This document shows, one piece after another, positions 36,592-47,537 of a DNA stretch of 64,000 nucleotides (position 1 is its first letter; the number at the start of each line of letters is the position of its first letter). The position numbers and the translations under genes were made by a program. Under the pieces are notes generated by a model. That model was given only the letters and a program-made list of their open reading frames with translations, was not told the origin of the DNA and did no database searches. The stretch comes from Patellaria atrata CBS 101060 (taxonomy: Eukaryota; Ascomycota; Dothideomycetes; Patellariales; Patellariaceae), in NCBI GenBank assembly GCA_010093705.1, contig MU006099.1:472757-536756 (forward strand). Direction: 5' to 3'.

Positions 36592-37529
36592 GCAGAGCAG
36601 TGAAGGTTGGAGTAAGCGATTTTCCAGAGTAAAGATGATGCCGGTTTACTAAAGGAACATGACGTGGACTTGCAGGCGCAGTATGGGGGAGAGGTGTGTG
36701 TCGGAAAAGTGGGACGTAACACTTTGTATGTCCTGTACCTTTCCCCATGATAAGTTCTTAGGTCAAGAAAGTAGCGAAAATTATCCCTATCGTATTCGCG
36801 TAAAGTTACGATTGGGTAGACTTCCGATCTAAACCATTGGATTGGATCCATATGTAGAAAGTATAACATTTCTCGCGGCTGATTGGAAGCTTTTGCTGCA
36901 CGGCCTGCAGTGCTGGGTTCTGCGGTTTAGGTTGCCAAATGTCAATTTCCTGACGGCCATGAATCCCCTCCAACTTCTCCAGGACTTTAACAAAAAGGCC
37001 ATAAACACCGTCTCTACCTGATCACTACATTCCTCCCTTTCGTAAGCTCTAGATGAGCTTCGATTAGCACCTAACCGATCCTATTTCGCGTTTCTACGAA
37101 CTCCCAGCTGCTTTATGTCGACCTCCACACCAACACAGACGCAAGCGATCATCAGCCTCCCTCTCCCGTCCCTATGAAGACCAGTTGATTAGATCCTCTC
37201 CCCTCTCGACCACCGTTGATATCGTCATTACACTGACCCTTCGTCAGCAAGAACTGTAGAGCTCCAGCTTGTCCTTTCAATATCACTTGGTTTGCTCAGG
37301 AGTTTTCAATACTCGACCTTTAGGCCCTTGTGCGGGACAGGGATAAGGCCTCCCAGGGGGTATAAACTCAAGATCAGGGACTTATAACGTATTTGGGGCA
37401 CACTTTATAAGAGAGGAAATTTGCCGTTATTAGAGGCTTTGGGAAGCCAGTAAAATTGGTACAAACTGGATCTCTCTCTATATCCCTAGCGGACGGTCGC
37501 CGCAGTCGGTTGTCTGAACGACGTACACC
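36592..37529. promoter_or_regulatory. Divergent promoter region (hydrolase-fold gene / GT32 gene)
   Basis: About 940 bp between divergent start codons. It holds pyrimidine-rich tracts (about 37020-37210) like fungal core promoters upstream of the GT32 gene. An alternative ATG frame on the minus strand at 36748 was not preferred because it does not join the hydrolase frame. Confidence 0.45.
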
Positions 37530-39523
37530 ATGGCGGAAACAAGTCGCATGAGCAGAGCGTTGACTCTGCTCCGGAATTTATTTCTCGCAGCTCTGGTTTA
37601 TGCGGTGATTTTTGGAATTATACAGGCTACTCGTACTCCTCTTGGCACGAAAGGAAAGCTGGGAATACCCTCCGTACTCGACAAGACCGGACCAGCAGAT
37701 GTTATTAAGACAACAAAAGCAGGAGTAAAGGTTAAATTTGCTGGAACTTCGAAGGCAATTATCATCAATCCACATGCGAACGTCTTCAACCGACCGGAGA
37801 GCGCTGTTAAAGTTAAAGACGACTATATGGGACGTCGCCCTCATGTTGACACCGAAGCCGACTTACAATTACTCATAGAAGAATGTCGGGGAACATACAC
37901 TGGACTTGAGAAGATTCGCAACATCTTCGACTGTCTACAGTTTCTGGCGAAAGATCAGGAGCGATATTATAAACTACCCGAGACACCCCATCGTGCTAGC
38001 CAACAAGATCCACGGCGTGCGGAATACCTGAATGCCGATGGAAATGGGAATACGGAGCCGAGCTATGTTTCTGTAGAAAAGGCTCTCCAGCCGACAAAAG
38101 AATCTCCTGGACTATGTCCCGGCGCTATAATTCCTTACCATGTATACTGGAGCGGTCCGGCAACATGGAGAGTTGAAGCTTTCATTAAAAGTTATCTCTA
38201 TACGCAAAATCTCGCCTGCTCTAGACTATGGATTTGGCTTGATACTGACCGTAATACCAATGCAGTTCAACGCATGCTACAGAAGGATGCGTTATTTGCT
38301 CGCTTCCTACCACTTGTTGATGCGGGATATATCTTCCTTAAACCGTGGAAATTTCCTAAACGTATCCCCCTTCCAAAGCACTTGGACAACACGGATGGAG
38401 CTGGTTATTATAAGAATCCTGGAAAACCAAATTCCAAAGGAGAGACAATTGTTGCCGACGGGATCGTAGAAGATCGAAACGGACAACAATGGCTTGCACT
38501 ATCTCCCAAGCAAATGAGTTTCCTTCCAGTTGCTGTTGCGGATGCCGTGAGGTTTGTGGTTCTCCACGTGCATGGTGGTGTTTATTGTGACATGGACGTT
38601 CTCATGCTAAGGGATATGCGTCCTCTTTTGCTTCCAAAGAACCATTCGTTCGCTCAGAGGTGGGCAGCATATGCTCACCCAGGAGACTATAACACAGCTA
38701 TCATCTCCCTGAGTGCCAACTCATCCCTTTCGTCATACTTACTACGAGGGGGAGTACGTATGGGTCTCAATTTTCATCCGCGGGTAATTGGTCGTATGGC
38801 CTGGAAGGATGGACGTGATAAGGAACTATTGATGCTTGAAACCGCTGCCTTTGATCCGGTATGGACGGAGTTTAACTGGGATCGCGAAGGAAGATGCACT
38901 GTTCCATGTCTGAGGGATTATAGTGCAGCTTTTAAGGGAAAGAAGGGTGCAATCAAAGATGAATGGGAAAGCTACGATGGACCACGGTTGGAGACAGTTC
39001 CTTTGAACGAAAACTTCCCATCGAACGAGTTAAAGTTTCGGGAATTAACGCATGCTATCGCTAAAGCAGCAAGGGCCGAAAATCGCAATGAGAAACGCAA
39101 TGAGCATATACCCTCTTCCTCAGCTGCACAGCAACCAGGGAATGGTAGCCACGACGGACCAGAATCATTTAGCGCGACGATCGACGAGGAGGCCGAATTG
39201 CGTCAAGCGGGTGTGGTTGCAGGCTATCGCTTTGATGAAGACAAGTATCCACCGAACAATCGAACATTGGAGAATTTCTTCCGAGGGGCGTGGACATATC
39301 ACATTCACAGCCAGGTATGTGCCTATGTCGCAATGTCTCTCACATATACATTAGTACTAATTTATGCATGTAGTGGCTCAAGCACCCAGAACCATCCTCG
39401 TGGATAGCCGTCCTTCAACAAGCTCATGATAACTTTCTGTCCGGGGGTCGGATGAACCTTTACGGGGAAACCTGGAACGGGCCGACAATAACACCATACA
39501 ACTATTGGCCCGAATATGTTTGA
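37530..39523 (+). CDS. Glycosyltransferase family 32-like type II membrane protein, 644 aa
   Basis: Exons 37530-39314 and 39374-39523, phase 0. Splicing adds WLKHPEPSSWIAVLQQAH and ends WPEYV; unspliced, the frame stops 31 codons into the intron. A single N-terminal membrane anchor (about residues 14-33, LRNLFLAALVYAVIFGIIQA) gives Golgi type II topology. The DXD sugar-nucleotide motif is D354-M-D356 in HGGVYCDMDVLMLRD, the hallmark of the Gly_transf_sug (OCH1-like, GT32) fold. Upstream blocks IPYHVYWSG and RLWIWLDTDRN, and the KQMSFLPVAVADAVRFVVL helix, are standard. Likely Golgi mannosyl- or galactosyl-transfer to glycoproteins or glycolipids; donor and acceptor cannot be read from sequence. 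A low-complexity Asn/Ser region (about 512-545) is probably a disordered loop. Confidence 0.9.
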
Positions 39524-40205
39524 TACCCATTCAATTTTTATCTTATACGCCCAAAATGTATCCTCTAGCTGTTTATTGTCGACGATGATAGGTGCTGTGA
39601 CTTGTATATATTGCGGATAAGACTCGGCGTTTGTCTAAGTGGGCGGTTGACCCCGATATTCTTTTTGACCTTTTTGTATTCTTTTCCTACTTTTCCGGAG
39701 TTCACGCGCTGGGGTAAAACGGAGTTTCTGCAATGAGCCGGACGATCGAGGAGTCGAAAGCAGAGAATCTGGGGTTTGTGCGGTGAGACGAGAATCAGAT
39801 ATGATGCTACACCGCAAGCATGATGTCGTGCGACGGGACGATTCTCGGACGAATAGGAGACAAGAAGTGGAAAGCATCGATTACCTCTTTGAGCGATTGT
39901 GACAGCCGCTTATGTTATGCTAAGATGGTGGGGCTGTAACGAAAACGCGTCTCAGGGCGTCAGCCCTGTATGCACTTTTGACAATATGACAAATTTTGTA
40001 CTGAAATGCGTCATTGGTGAGGTGGGCTGTCGTCTCGTAATACATTTCAAATACCCTAAAATAACTCCTCAGCTACCTTACCTTACCCGACCTATCTTAA
40101 CCATATTTTACACTTCCCCGTCGCTCGATCTTCATCTCCCCCGCTATACACATCATACAGCTGCGCCGCTTCCGGAATCACAACTCAGCTACATATATAT
40201 CTCCC
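39524..40205. other. Intergenic region upstream of MsrB
   Basis: About 680 bp. A minus-strand open frame of 80 codons (39635-39877) is not recognisable. The last 150 bases are pyrimidine-rich (CCTTACC, CTATCTTAACC), as expected for the MsrB promoter. Confidence 0.4.
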
Positions 40206-41063
40206 ATGCGCTTCCCTTCCTTCCCTACCATCCTCCGTACTTTTCAATTTATCTCCAACGCAACAACAAATTCCTATCCTGCAGCTCAACGCGGGATTTA
40301 CTCAAGTTATCGAGCTTTACCGTTGAAGTCTATGCCAACCATCCCTTTTCTGAGCTCCCTATTCCACAGTTCAAAAGAAAGTCGAAAAATGTCTCACGCC
40401 GTTGAAAAGACCGATGATGAGTGGAGGGCCATCTTGACTCCTGGTGAGTACGAGCAGTTGTTGTCCATGAGAAACTCGACGGTAGCAGGGAGTAGTCCGC
40501 CTGTGGATGATGAAAGAGATTCTCTCCTGCATCTGAAGCACTGCAACTTCTCATGCGGCCGAGCGAGTTGCGCCTGGCAACTCCCCTCGATGGCTGCGAT
40601 GCTATTACGTCTACTCCCAGAAACCGCTATCATGGTCACATCTGTATCGCATCCACCTTCTATGGATAACTACTAACAGCTTCTTACAGAGCAATTCCGC
40701 GTCATCCGCACAGGCGGCACCGAAGCCCCAGGTACCGGCAAATACAATAAGCACATGCCGGAAAGAGGCACTTACAACTGCGCCGCTTGCAACGCCGCTC
40801 TCTACACTGCCGAAACAAAGTTCGACTCTGGCTGCGGCTGGCCGGCTTTCTACGACACCATCCCTGGTGCAGTAACCAGGCACACAGATACCAGCTTCGG
40901 CATGTCGAGGACGGAGATCGTGTGCACAAACTGCGGTGGTCATCTCGGACACGTCTTCAAGGGCGAGGGCTTCAAGGATCGCACTGGAAAGAAGACCAGC
41001 ACGGATGAAAGACACTGCGTCAACAGCGTCAGCTTGAACTTCGCCAATGAGCCAAAGGCATAG
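40206..41063 (+). CDS. msrB: Peptide-methionine (R)-S-oxide reductase MsrB, 203 aa, probable mitochondrial presequence
   Basis: Exons 40206-40443 and 40690-41063; the phase 1 junction forms E80 of EQFRVIRTGGTE. Four zinc cysteines are C110, C113, C158 and C161 (CAAC and CTNCGGHLGH). The catalytic Cys is C189 in RHCVNS, and GCGWPAF is the family core. It reduces methionine-R-sulfoxide in proteins with thioredoxin. Residues 1-60 are rich in Arg, Ser, Phe and Thr without acids at the very start (MRFPSFPTILRTFQF), which looks like a mitochondrial targeting peptide. A second ATG (MSHAVEK, at 40389) begins just before the domain, so a shorter cytosolic form is plausible. The 246-nt intron is longer than average. 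Confidence 0.93.
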
Positions 41064-41818
41064 ACCGATAGACTGGATTTGGGATAAGATTACGATTGTA
41101 CGAGAATTGTCAATTTAAGCGTTTAAAAACAAATTTTGGACACAATAAACATATTGTGATTCTCCTTGATGAATATCTGCAACACCTAGTGCATTGCTAT
41201 ACAAAGGTAACAGCTTACCCGCGTCATAGTTCTAGTGCCCATCCTCTCCACGGCGACACTCCACTCCTGAATTTTCCAACACTCATGCTATCATTCCAGT
41301 ATCAAACATTTGATTATGAAACACCAGCTAACTTGATTCTCCTATCTTGAAAATCAACTATGACCCTTTCTATCAACTTGTTACCCGGGCAAAATTCTAA
41401 CTGTCCATCAAGCGGTCAGTGCGCACACTCCCGCCGCTAAAGTGGGCGCCCAGCCTCCCGTCCCGCCTTCTATCCCCGCCATGCCCAGCGCCCTGCCACA
41501 CCTTGTATGCCACCCACATTTGAAGACAACTCAGCATGATATGCTTAAAAGAGAGAGATGTCCAGACGAAATGACTGCAGCTACGAATTCTACAGAAACA
41601 CAACAAAAATACCACAACCAATTCCTTGAAAATAAAGTGCGACGATACACTACCTTACTTTGTCTGCACACCTTATCATCTCGACACCAACAGGACCATA
41701 ACTCCTCTATCGAGCAATTGAGCATACAACTGAAGCATCCATCTCTCAATCCTCTTATCGATTTGTTATCGATCCCGCCAACCAAACTTCGAAAATAAAT
41801 ACATATCAACCTACAACC
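41064..41818. other. Intergenic region upstream of the microprotein
   Basis: About 750 bp. Plus-strand open frames (41096-41350 and 41442-41798) overlap the expected 5' leader of the microprotein gene. Neither has recognisable content. The second ends just before the microprotein ATG and could act as an upstream frame. Confidence 0.35.
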
Positions 41819-41962
41819 ATGAAGCGCAACATTGTCATCTTCCTCATAATCCTCATCCTCTTCATCCTAATCACCCTGATCGGATACCTGATATACGTGG
41901 CTCAGAACAGACTCGCATTCGGCAGGCCGCCAGCGAGCGAAATGAGCGAGTCGGAAGTGTAA
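41819..41962 (+). CDS. 47-residue single-pass membrane microprotein
   Basis: An ATG in strong context (ACAACCATG) opens 47 codons ending TAA. Residues 1-4 are MKRN (positive inside). Residues 5-28 are an uninterrupted run of Ile, Leu, Val and Phe ending GYLIYVA. The rest is a short polar tail, QNRLAFGRPPASEMSESEV. This is the composition of a real one-span protein and unlike chance translation of the flanking DNA. I do not recognise it. A donor-like GTAAGG overlaps the stop (GTGTAAGG), so a spliced longer form is possible. Comparable fungal micropeptides regulate membrane pumps or respiratory complexes, but that is only analogy. Confidence 0.55.
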   Translation: MKRNIVIFLIILILFILITLIGYLIYVAQNRLAFGRPPASEMSESEV

Positions 41963-43052
41963 GGTACTTCCCTCCATGTCACGTTCGGGACAATCGCTCA
42001 TGGAAGATAGAACAACAACCGTCTGAAGACACTTCCAATGTAATACGGTCATATTGGACGAGAAGCAGTACAGCATTGTTCCGGTATCACGAAGTCACGA
42101 ATGTTGTTTAACGGCAGTACAAAAGAAGTGTATATGATAGGCCCACGAGCCTGAGCTAGCGACATTATGCATTTGCATTGGATGGAGTTTGGTCTGGGCT
42201 TGGAACTGGGACTGGGGACAAACCATCGCATTCTCTGGGGTTAATTCTGTCACCTTTATAATACCCAGCTATCTGTTGCATATTTTATGTAAGCTGTTTT
42301 AGAATGGACATACCTTATAAACATTTCAGCCATATCCAAGATCGAAGAAGATGGGAGACTCCCGTCTGCTCTGTGAAGTGCATTTCCCGCCAGCCACCGC
42401 CCAACCTCCTGCAGTACATATACAGGCGCGAAAGACAGCACATCCCATTTCCCAACTCACACCACCATCAAACCCCCTTTTCCACAAATCCACAAAATCT
42501 ACACCCATCATCCCCTACCTTTAATCTCCTTTCCCCTTTCCCTAAGACTAGCGTACCACAAAAACACCCGACAGTTCTACCACTCCACTCCAAAACCGCC
42601 CAACTCCCGCCCCGCCGCCCGACCCAAAAAATACCCCGAAACCGGTGCGCAAACCTTAAGCACGCGAGAAACGAACAGGTTACCGTGGTCCTGGTGCGCT
42701 GGTGCCCCCGACCGCCGAACGCGCGGAACACTGGATATGCAAGAAATTCCGTGCTGCGTTCGACGAAAGTTGGAGGGAGGGGTTGCCGCTTTGGGTTGGG
42801 TGCATATGATGTGGGGCTTTTTGGGGCGGCTTCTCGTTAAGGTAGTCGTTGTTTACGTTGGTAAAAGGTGGTTTGATGTCTCTTATTTTTTGATCGAATT
42901 GTCAGTTTTTGGTTTGGTATAGAGACGGGAGTTGACGTTTTGTGTTTGGTTGTCGTAAGTTTTCACAGTGAATAAGTTTTACAATAGTTGTAGTGGAGTA
43001 TAATACATGTATTCAATATGATCTCGACGTTCCCAGTCTTTTACAAAGGGCT
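41963..43052. other. Intergenic region 3' of the microprotein
   Basis: About 1.1 kb. A stop-free stretch at about 42658-42804 (+) reads TAERAEHWICKKFRAAFDESW in one frame and is protein-like, but has no start or clear splice partner. The overlapping 178-codon frame at 42304-42840 is low-complexity. No gene can be supported. Confidence 0.3.
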
Positions 43053-43450
43053 CTATTGCACCCCGTGTTCAGACAAATGTTGCGAAGGTCGGTGCGCCTT
43101 TCCATCCTTCTCACTTCCACGAGCGGGATCTTCTTTCTCTCCCTTGGTTACGTTGTCTTTCTTCTTTTCGGTATCGGTATTTGTCTGCTCGAGTGGTTGC
43201 GAGCTCTCTGTACGAATTAATCCGAGCGTCCAAGGAGATATCTCAGTCCCACTGCGGTCTGGATCATAGTTCTCCTTTTCCTTGCGGAGTTCATATAGCT
43301 TCTTGTTATGGACAGGAACTCCCATCAGACTCTCGCTCAGACCATAGGTCAGTTGATGTAGTGTTAGGTTCCTAGGTGCCGGTACGGTTAGCACTATTTC
43401 CTTTTATTTAGGTTTAGGAGTGCTTCATACTGTCTCTTCTCTTCGGTCAT
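43053..43450 (-). CDS. Small hydrophilic protein A of a tandem pair, 112 aa
   Basis: Exons 43450-43431 (20 nt) and 43371-43053, phase 2. The intron is 59 nt: GTATGA donor, TGCTAAC branch site and CCTAG acceptor, all good fungal signals. It links MTEEKRQ to NLTLHQLTYGLSESLMG and then VHNKKLYELRKEKENYDPD. The C-terminal half is Lys/Glu-rich with no signal peptide, Cys motif or membrane span, probably disordered. The neighbour at 43992 has the same 20-nt first exon and phase, and the flanking DNA upstream of both is visibly related. No known family. Function unknown. Confidence 0.6.
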
Positions 43451-44760
43451 GCTAGTTTTGTAATTTCGTATAGCTCGCGTGGATATGACATGCGACGTCG
43501 AAGCCGAGAACGATGATATAGATAGGGTAGGGGTATGTAGTGGTAGAGGAGTTTCGGATTTCGCAGCCTTTATTCAAGAATTGTTGGGTCAAATGTTGGT
43601 AAGAGGAGAGTATTGTTTTCTTTGTTGGTTCGATATGTGGAGAAGGGAAGAGGACTACGGAGGCTCTTTTATAGTAAACCCGGTGTACGCTATGAGTGTA
43701 TCCCGCTGTCGGTTTCTGGTTGACCTGTTTCTTGAATGAATGGTTCCTTTGGAAAAGTCACTCTGAGTAACTGGTATGACTGGGATTTTGCATACTACAC
43801 GATTCTGTTAGAAAATGAATGACTTCTCGGGTATGACAAAGCAGAATGTATCTTCAACCAGCTTATGCCCTTTTCCATAGTATATGCGCATAGCTGGGTA
43901 GTTAAAGGCTACGTCTGGATTCGTTCAAGTGAGTTTCAAGTCTCTCATAACTGCAACTGTTTCCTTTTCTTTGAGTTGTGATAAGTAGTCTTTATTTTAC
44001 TGAGGATAGTATTGATGAAACCCTAGGATTCCTGAATTCCCTTCTTCCGCTGTTTTTCCGCGTCCTCATCCACCCCCCTTGTTCCTTCTTATCGTCAATG
44101 TCGGTTTTAGTGCCCTCCTTGTGGTTATTAGAGTTCTCTTGTTCTACTGGAAGTTCATCCTCCTTCTTGTCACAAACCGGAGATTGCAAAGCTTTCTCGT
44201 CGTAAGTCGCAGGTGAAGTCGCTTCATACGGTGCCCTTGCTCCCTTTGGGTCACTGGCGTTGAATATGGTTATTGCTATACCCTTCTTGTTTGGTGCATG
44301 GATAATTTCATACTTCTCATACCCCTTGGTAGTCCCTGTCATGTTATTTAGAAATCTCGTAGAGTTCTAGTAGATACAGTTTATGCCTTCGGAGCCGAGA
44401 AGGAGGACGTTGATGAAGGGATACAAGGGATATGGCTGTATGGGAGATTCTGACTGTACGGTTTTCATTCAAGGATCTAAGATCGGTTTTGTTGGTGAGA
44501 GAAGAGTGCTTTTGCTGTTGTAGGTTTGCTTTGTGGAGAGAGAAAGAGAAAGTAAAAGGAGACAGAGCGGATTCTTATACTCCGGGTCTGGTATTCGCTA
44601 TATATATTTTGTGACCCGAGGGTTGGTGGCTGAATGGTTTCGATGACCATGATTGGAATGAGTTTTTATTTTAAATGGTTATTCTGAATGACTGGGGTGA
44701 CTTGGCTATGAAACACTCCTATGAATCGCTCATGAACTTGGCGACTTTAGAGGTTAAATA
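43451..44760. repeat. Diverged tandem duplication of the upstream regions of genes A and B
   Basis: The segment about 43485-43790 (upstream of A) and about 44385-44690 (upstream of B) share order and wording: GAAGCCGAGAA / GGAGCCGAGAA, TTTATTCAAGAA / TTCATTCAAGGA, GTGGAGAAGGGAAGAGG / GTGGAGAGAGAAAGAG, and a shared TACGCTAT / TTCGCTAT end. Similarity is clear but interrupted, so the duplication is not recent. The interval encloses gene B; the repeated parts are the two upstream segments. Confidence 0.6.
43992..44342 (-). CDS. Small hydrophilic protein B of a tandem pair, 93 aa spliced (116 aa unspliced)
   Basis: ATG at 44342 opens a 116-codon frame. By comparison with neighbour A I prefer exons 44342-44323 (20 nt) and 44253-43992. 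The 69-nt intron has a GTATGA donor, a TAACC branch-like site and a GCCAG acceptor. Its length is a multiple of three, so the unspliced frame is also open. The spliced protein starts MTGTTKGDPKGARAPYEATSP and continues Lys/Asp/Glu-rich (DKKEDELPVEQ, TDIDDKKEQGG). No known family; probably disordered and fast-evolving. Start codon and intron position match gene A, the main evidence that both are real and duplicated. Confidence 0.5.
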   Translation of the reverse strand: MTGTTKGYEKYEIIHAPNKKGIAITIFNASDPKGARAPYEATSPATYDEKALQSPVCDKKEDELPVEQENSNNHKEGTKTDIDDKKEQGGWMRTRKNSGRREFRNPRVSSILSSVK

Positions 44761-45081
44761 GAGCTGAATTAGTCCTTGAACCCCAGCGAGCTTTATAGCT
44801 ATATTCTTGATCAGAGGATCAGAAGTGATGGTCAAGGGAGAAAATCTTGACTCGAGTAAGCAATGTTACACTCTTGTTGCAAGATATTAGTCGTAAGTTA
44901 TGATACATCTAGTGAATAATAATACAATCCTGATAAAGGATACCGTTGTAAAAATCGGACACTAGTAGCTGAAGAGCACTCATACAATTTGTGACTCTCC
45001 ATAAGACACGGCGCTCTCCTACCGTCCAATTCTTAATGTGGAAAAATCGGAGAAGTGCTCAACCGCATGTAAGAATGAGAT

Positions 45082-45474
45082 CTAAGGTGTCAACGTATGA
45101 CCGAAGCTGCGCTTCTCTTTCGGCGATGCCACGCCCATGCTCTCAGGTTTATCCTCGCGCTTCGCCTTCACAGCTCGAGCTAGCCTATCCTCTTTCTTAT
45201 TCCTGGTGCTCCGTTAGATGCATTTCATATCTTGGGCGAATATACTCACTTCGCGTCATCTTCAGGAACATATGACCGTGGCTCTAAGGGAACTTTGGGG
45301 CTATCAAATTTAAACTCATTTCGAAACTCGGTTCGGCTGAAGGAGAGAGTATGGCTACGTGGATGGGAAACCGTTAGCCCTAGGCTAGATTTTTCGCCGG
45401 ACGCATTATCAGTGGGAACTGGTTTCGAATCTGGCTTCGAGGCCTGCGGGATTTTGGAAGCTTGAGAAATCGAA
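45082..45474 (-). CDS. Partial Lys/Glu-rich coding region C (5' end not found)
   Basis: Two joined stretches on the minus strand: about 45474-45250, open in one frame, then an intron with a GTGAGT donor at 45249 and a CACCAG acceptor at 45203, then 45202-45082 ending in TAG. The phase fits (AA joined to G). The sequence reads SFSRTEFRNEFKFDSPKVPLEP before the intron and NKKEDRLARAVKAKREDKPE after it. No ATG lies in frame upstream before stops, so the start must be in an unseen exon or the gene is broken. Composition resembles genes A and B, but homology is not clear. Confidence 0.35.
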
Positions 45475-46239
45475 TTTCGGATATGATAGTGGCACTAAGC
45501 GGAAGGGAATGTTTATCCCTTAGGTATTAGATGATTTCTTGCGGAATACTGAATAGTGTGGATGAGGTATATGAGCAGTTCTATAGATAATTCTAAAGGA
45601 GGGTAAGCTTATTTTATGGAGTAGGATATGTAGTCCTAAGGCGCAGCAGCCCGCTGTTATGTAGATACCTGAGTGGATGGACGCTCAGCCTTGTTTTATT
45701 CCGAGCTCAAAGCATCGCTAATTGGGGGACTTTTAGTCAGTTTGCATGAGGAGATACGCTGTCGTTCAACGTGGCCTAATAAGTAATGACTATACACCGA
45801 AAGAGTATCTGTATCTGCAGCTCTGTGGCCGTCAAGTCATAATACCTTTGGAGGTGTCTTATGTTCCTAGGTAGACGGATTGAGACATTCATCAAGGGTT
45901 TATTAGCTATGTTTGCAGGAATACGTCTCCATTGTACTTGTATGTACGCCGCATAAATCAGCTTCAGTGTTATGACAAGCACTATCTCACTTAACCGCAG
46001 TTTGATGGCCTATCAATCTAGCCAGCGTCGTTCTTCGGTACCTCCTTTTTTCGTTGATTAAGAAGATGTTTCATAGTACTATGATCAACTGAATGTCCCG
46101 AGGTGATATGCCTATACACCTAGATCCTAGCTCGGAAAAGTCAGGAACTGAAGTTGTAAAATAGAGGACGGCCCGGGAAGTTGGATGAGGTGGCCCGAGC
46201 ACACAGAATTCTGAGTCAGCGGACACGTGCATCCGAAAA
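45475..46239. other. Intergenic region
   Basis: About 760 bp with only short open frames. No gene, repeat or RNA recognised. Confidence 0.35.
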
Positions 46240-46445
46240 GACGCAACGCAACTTTATACTTTTAGAAAGTGAAATTTGAAAAACTGAGAAACCGAACTTT
46301 CTACCACCAGATCTCAAATTTTCATATCACACATGAATCTTTAAGATTTTCTATAGAGATTTTGGATAATTATATCGATTTTTCCTTTCACTTATCGTTA
46401 AGCAAATAACCAAAAAAATCTTAAGTTTTTGAAGAACAAACACTC
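46240..46445 (-). repeat. AT-rich dispersed repeat, minus-strand copy
   Basis: Read on the minus strand this contains GGTTATTTGCTTAACG, then ATCGATATAATTATCCAAAATCTC, then GATTCATGTGTGATATGAAAATTT. The same words in the same order and spacing occur in the three tandem copies at about 62.5-63.1 kb on the plus strand. The ends are not sharply defined; no terminal repeats or coding capacity were seen. Confidence 0.75.
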
Positions 46446-47537
46446 AAGGACATTTTCATGCCAAGATCTCGGTATGGCTCGTGCTTGTGTTACTGTACGG
46501 GACCTCACCCGACCTCACTTCACCTCACTCAATCTCGTATCTGCAAACCAAATCTCATAAATCAAAGTAAGCGTGCTTCTCGGACAAATAATATATGCTT
46601 CAAGCTGCTGCTTGTACCTATTTTCCGTATCGAGTACTCTAGAGTTATCCACTACATTTCTGTATCAGGATGGCGCTATTCTACCTTACTGAACGTAAAC
46701 CATGACGAGCTCCCATCATTTAGAGCTCATTCATTTATTTACAAGCTTGGCCAATCCTATGTTGAAGGCCATCATCGTGTAGATGATGAGACAAGGATTA
46801 CAGCTAGGAGGATGGGTGAAGGGAATACAGAGATTGTTTGGTTTGGTCCCTCATTCGTGTCAGCCATGATTCTCTTCCACTATATGTCGTTCTCATCTAG
46901 CCAGCGATACCTATGATCTGGCATTCAATGCAACATTTCAACGTGACCGAGAGTGACCGCCATATCCGCGCATTAAAAGCCCAGCATCTTCTAGAGGTTT
47001 GCATGAGGAAATGGAGGAGGGTGAGTGTACGTGTATCAGTGATGGGGTGTACGGGAACCTGCTGCTGGCCTTCCCTTGAGTGATTGCTATCTTCATCGAC
47101 TTCATTTTCCTGACGGGTATAAGCAGACGGGAACACATGAGACGCGTAGAAACACGTGAGGTGGTAACGTATTCGTTTGCTTCTTACTAACGGCAATCAA
47201 GGTAGGTTCTTGCTGCGTCTACTTTCCTTCACTAGCTCCATTGCTCTTTCCTTCCTCTCGGATTCATTTCGGTTGTATCCTAGTCCTGATCCGTTTCGCA
47301 TCCTAAGGTATCTCTTCCGTCGTCTTCTTCAAAATTAACTTCCACTCCATCTCCTCTCAGCTTCTTCCCTTTCGCGTACATCGCTACTGTCTTTATAATT
47401 TACCAACCAAATTTCTTACCGGGACCTATCTTGATACACGCCAGTTATCGTTACGATTTAGCACGGAACCGAAGCGATCAAGTCACCGCGGATCCGCCTA
47501 ACTAGTCAGTATTTTACACATAAATCCCTAAACACGT
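46446..47537. other. Upstream region of the ZNFX1-like gene
   Basis: About 1.1 kb. An ATG frame of 152 codons (46458-46916, +) abuts the dispersed repeat and shows no family. The last 350 bases are pyrimidine-rich (TTTCCTTC, CTTCTTC) as in fungal promoters. It is treated as promoter and 5' leader of the helicase gene. Confidence 0.4.

Noticed and set aside
36539-36748. Alternative minus-strand ATG frame (MGKGTGHTKCYV) as first exon of the hydrolase-fold gene
   Set aside because: No donor joins it in phase. The other frame (MLSRWAIKRH) runs without interruption into the hydrolase motif.
42304-42840. 178-codon plus-strand frame rich in Pro, His and Thr
   Set aside because: Low-complexity translation of a C/A-rich tract with no domain. 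A second frame inside it reads better but has no start.
46458-46916. 152-codon ATG frame upstream of the helicase gene
   Set aside because: No family resemblance or typical protein composition, and it begins at the edge of the AT-rich repeat. Probably chance within the 5' region.
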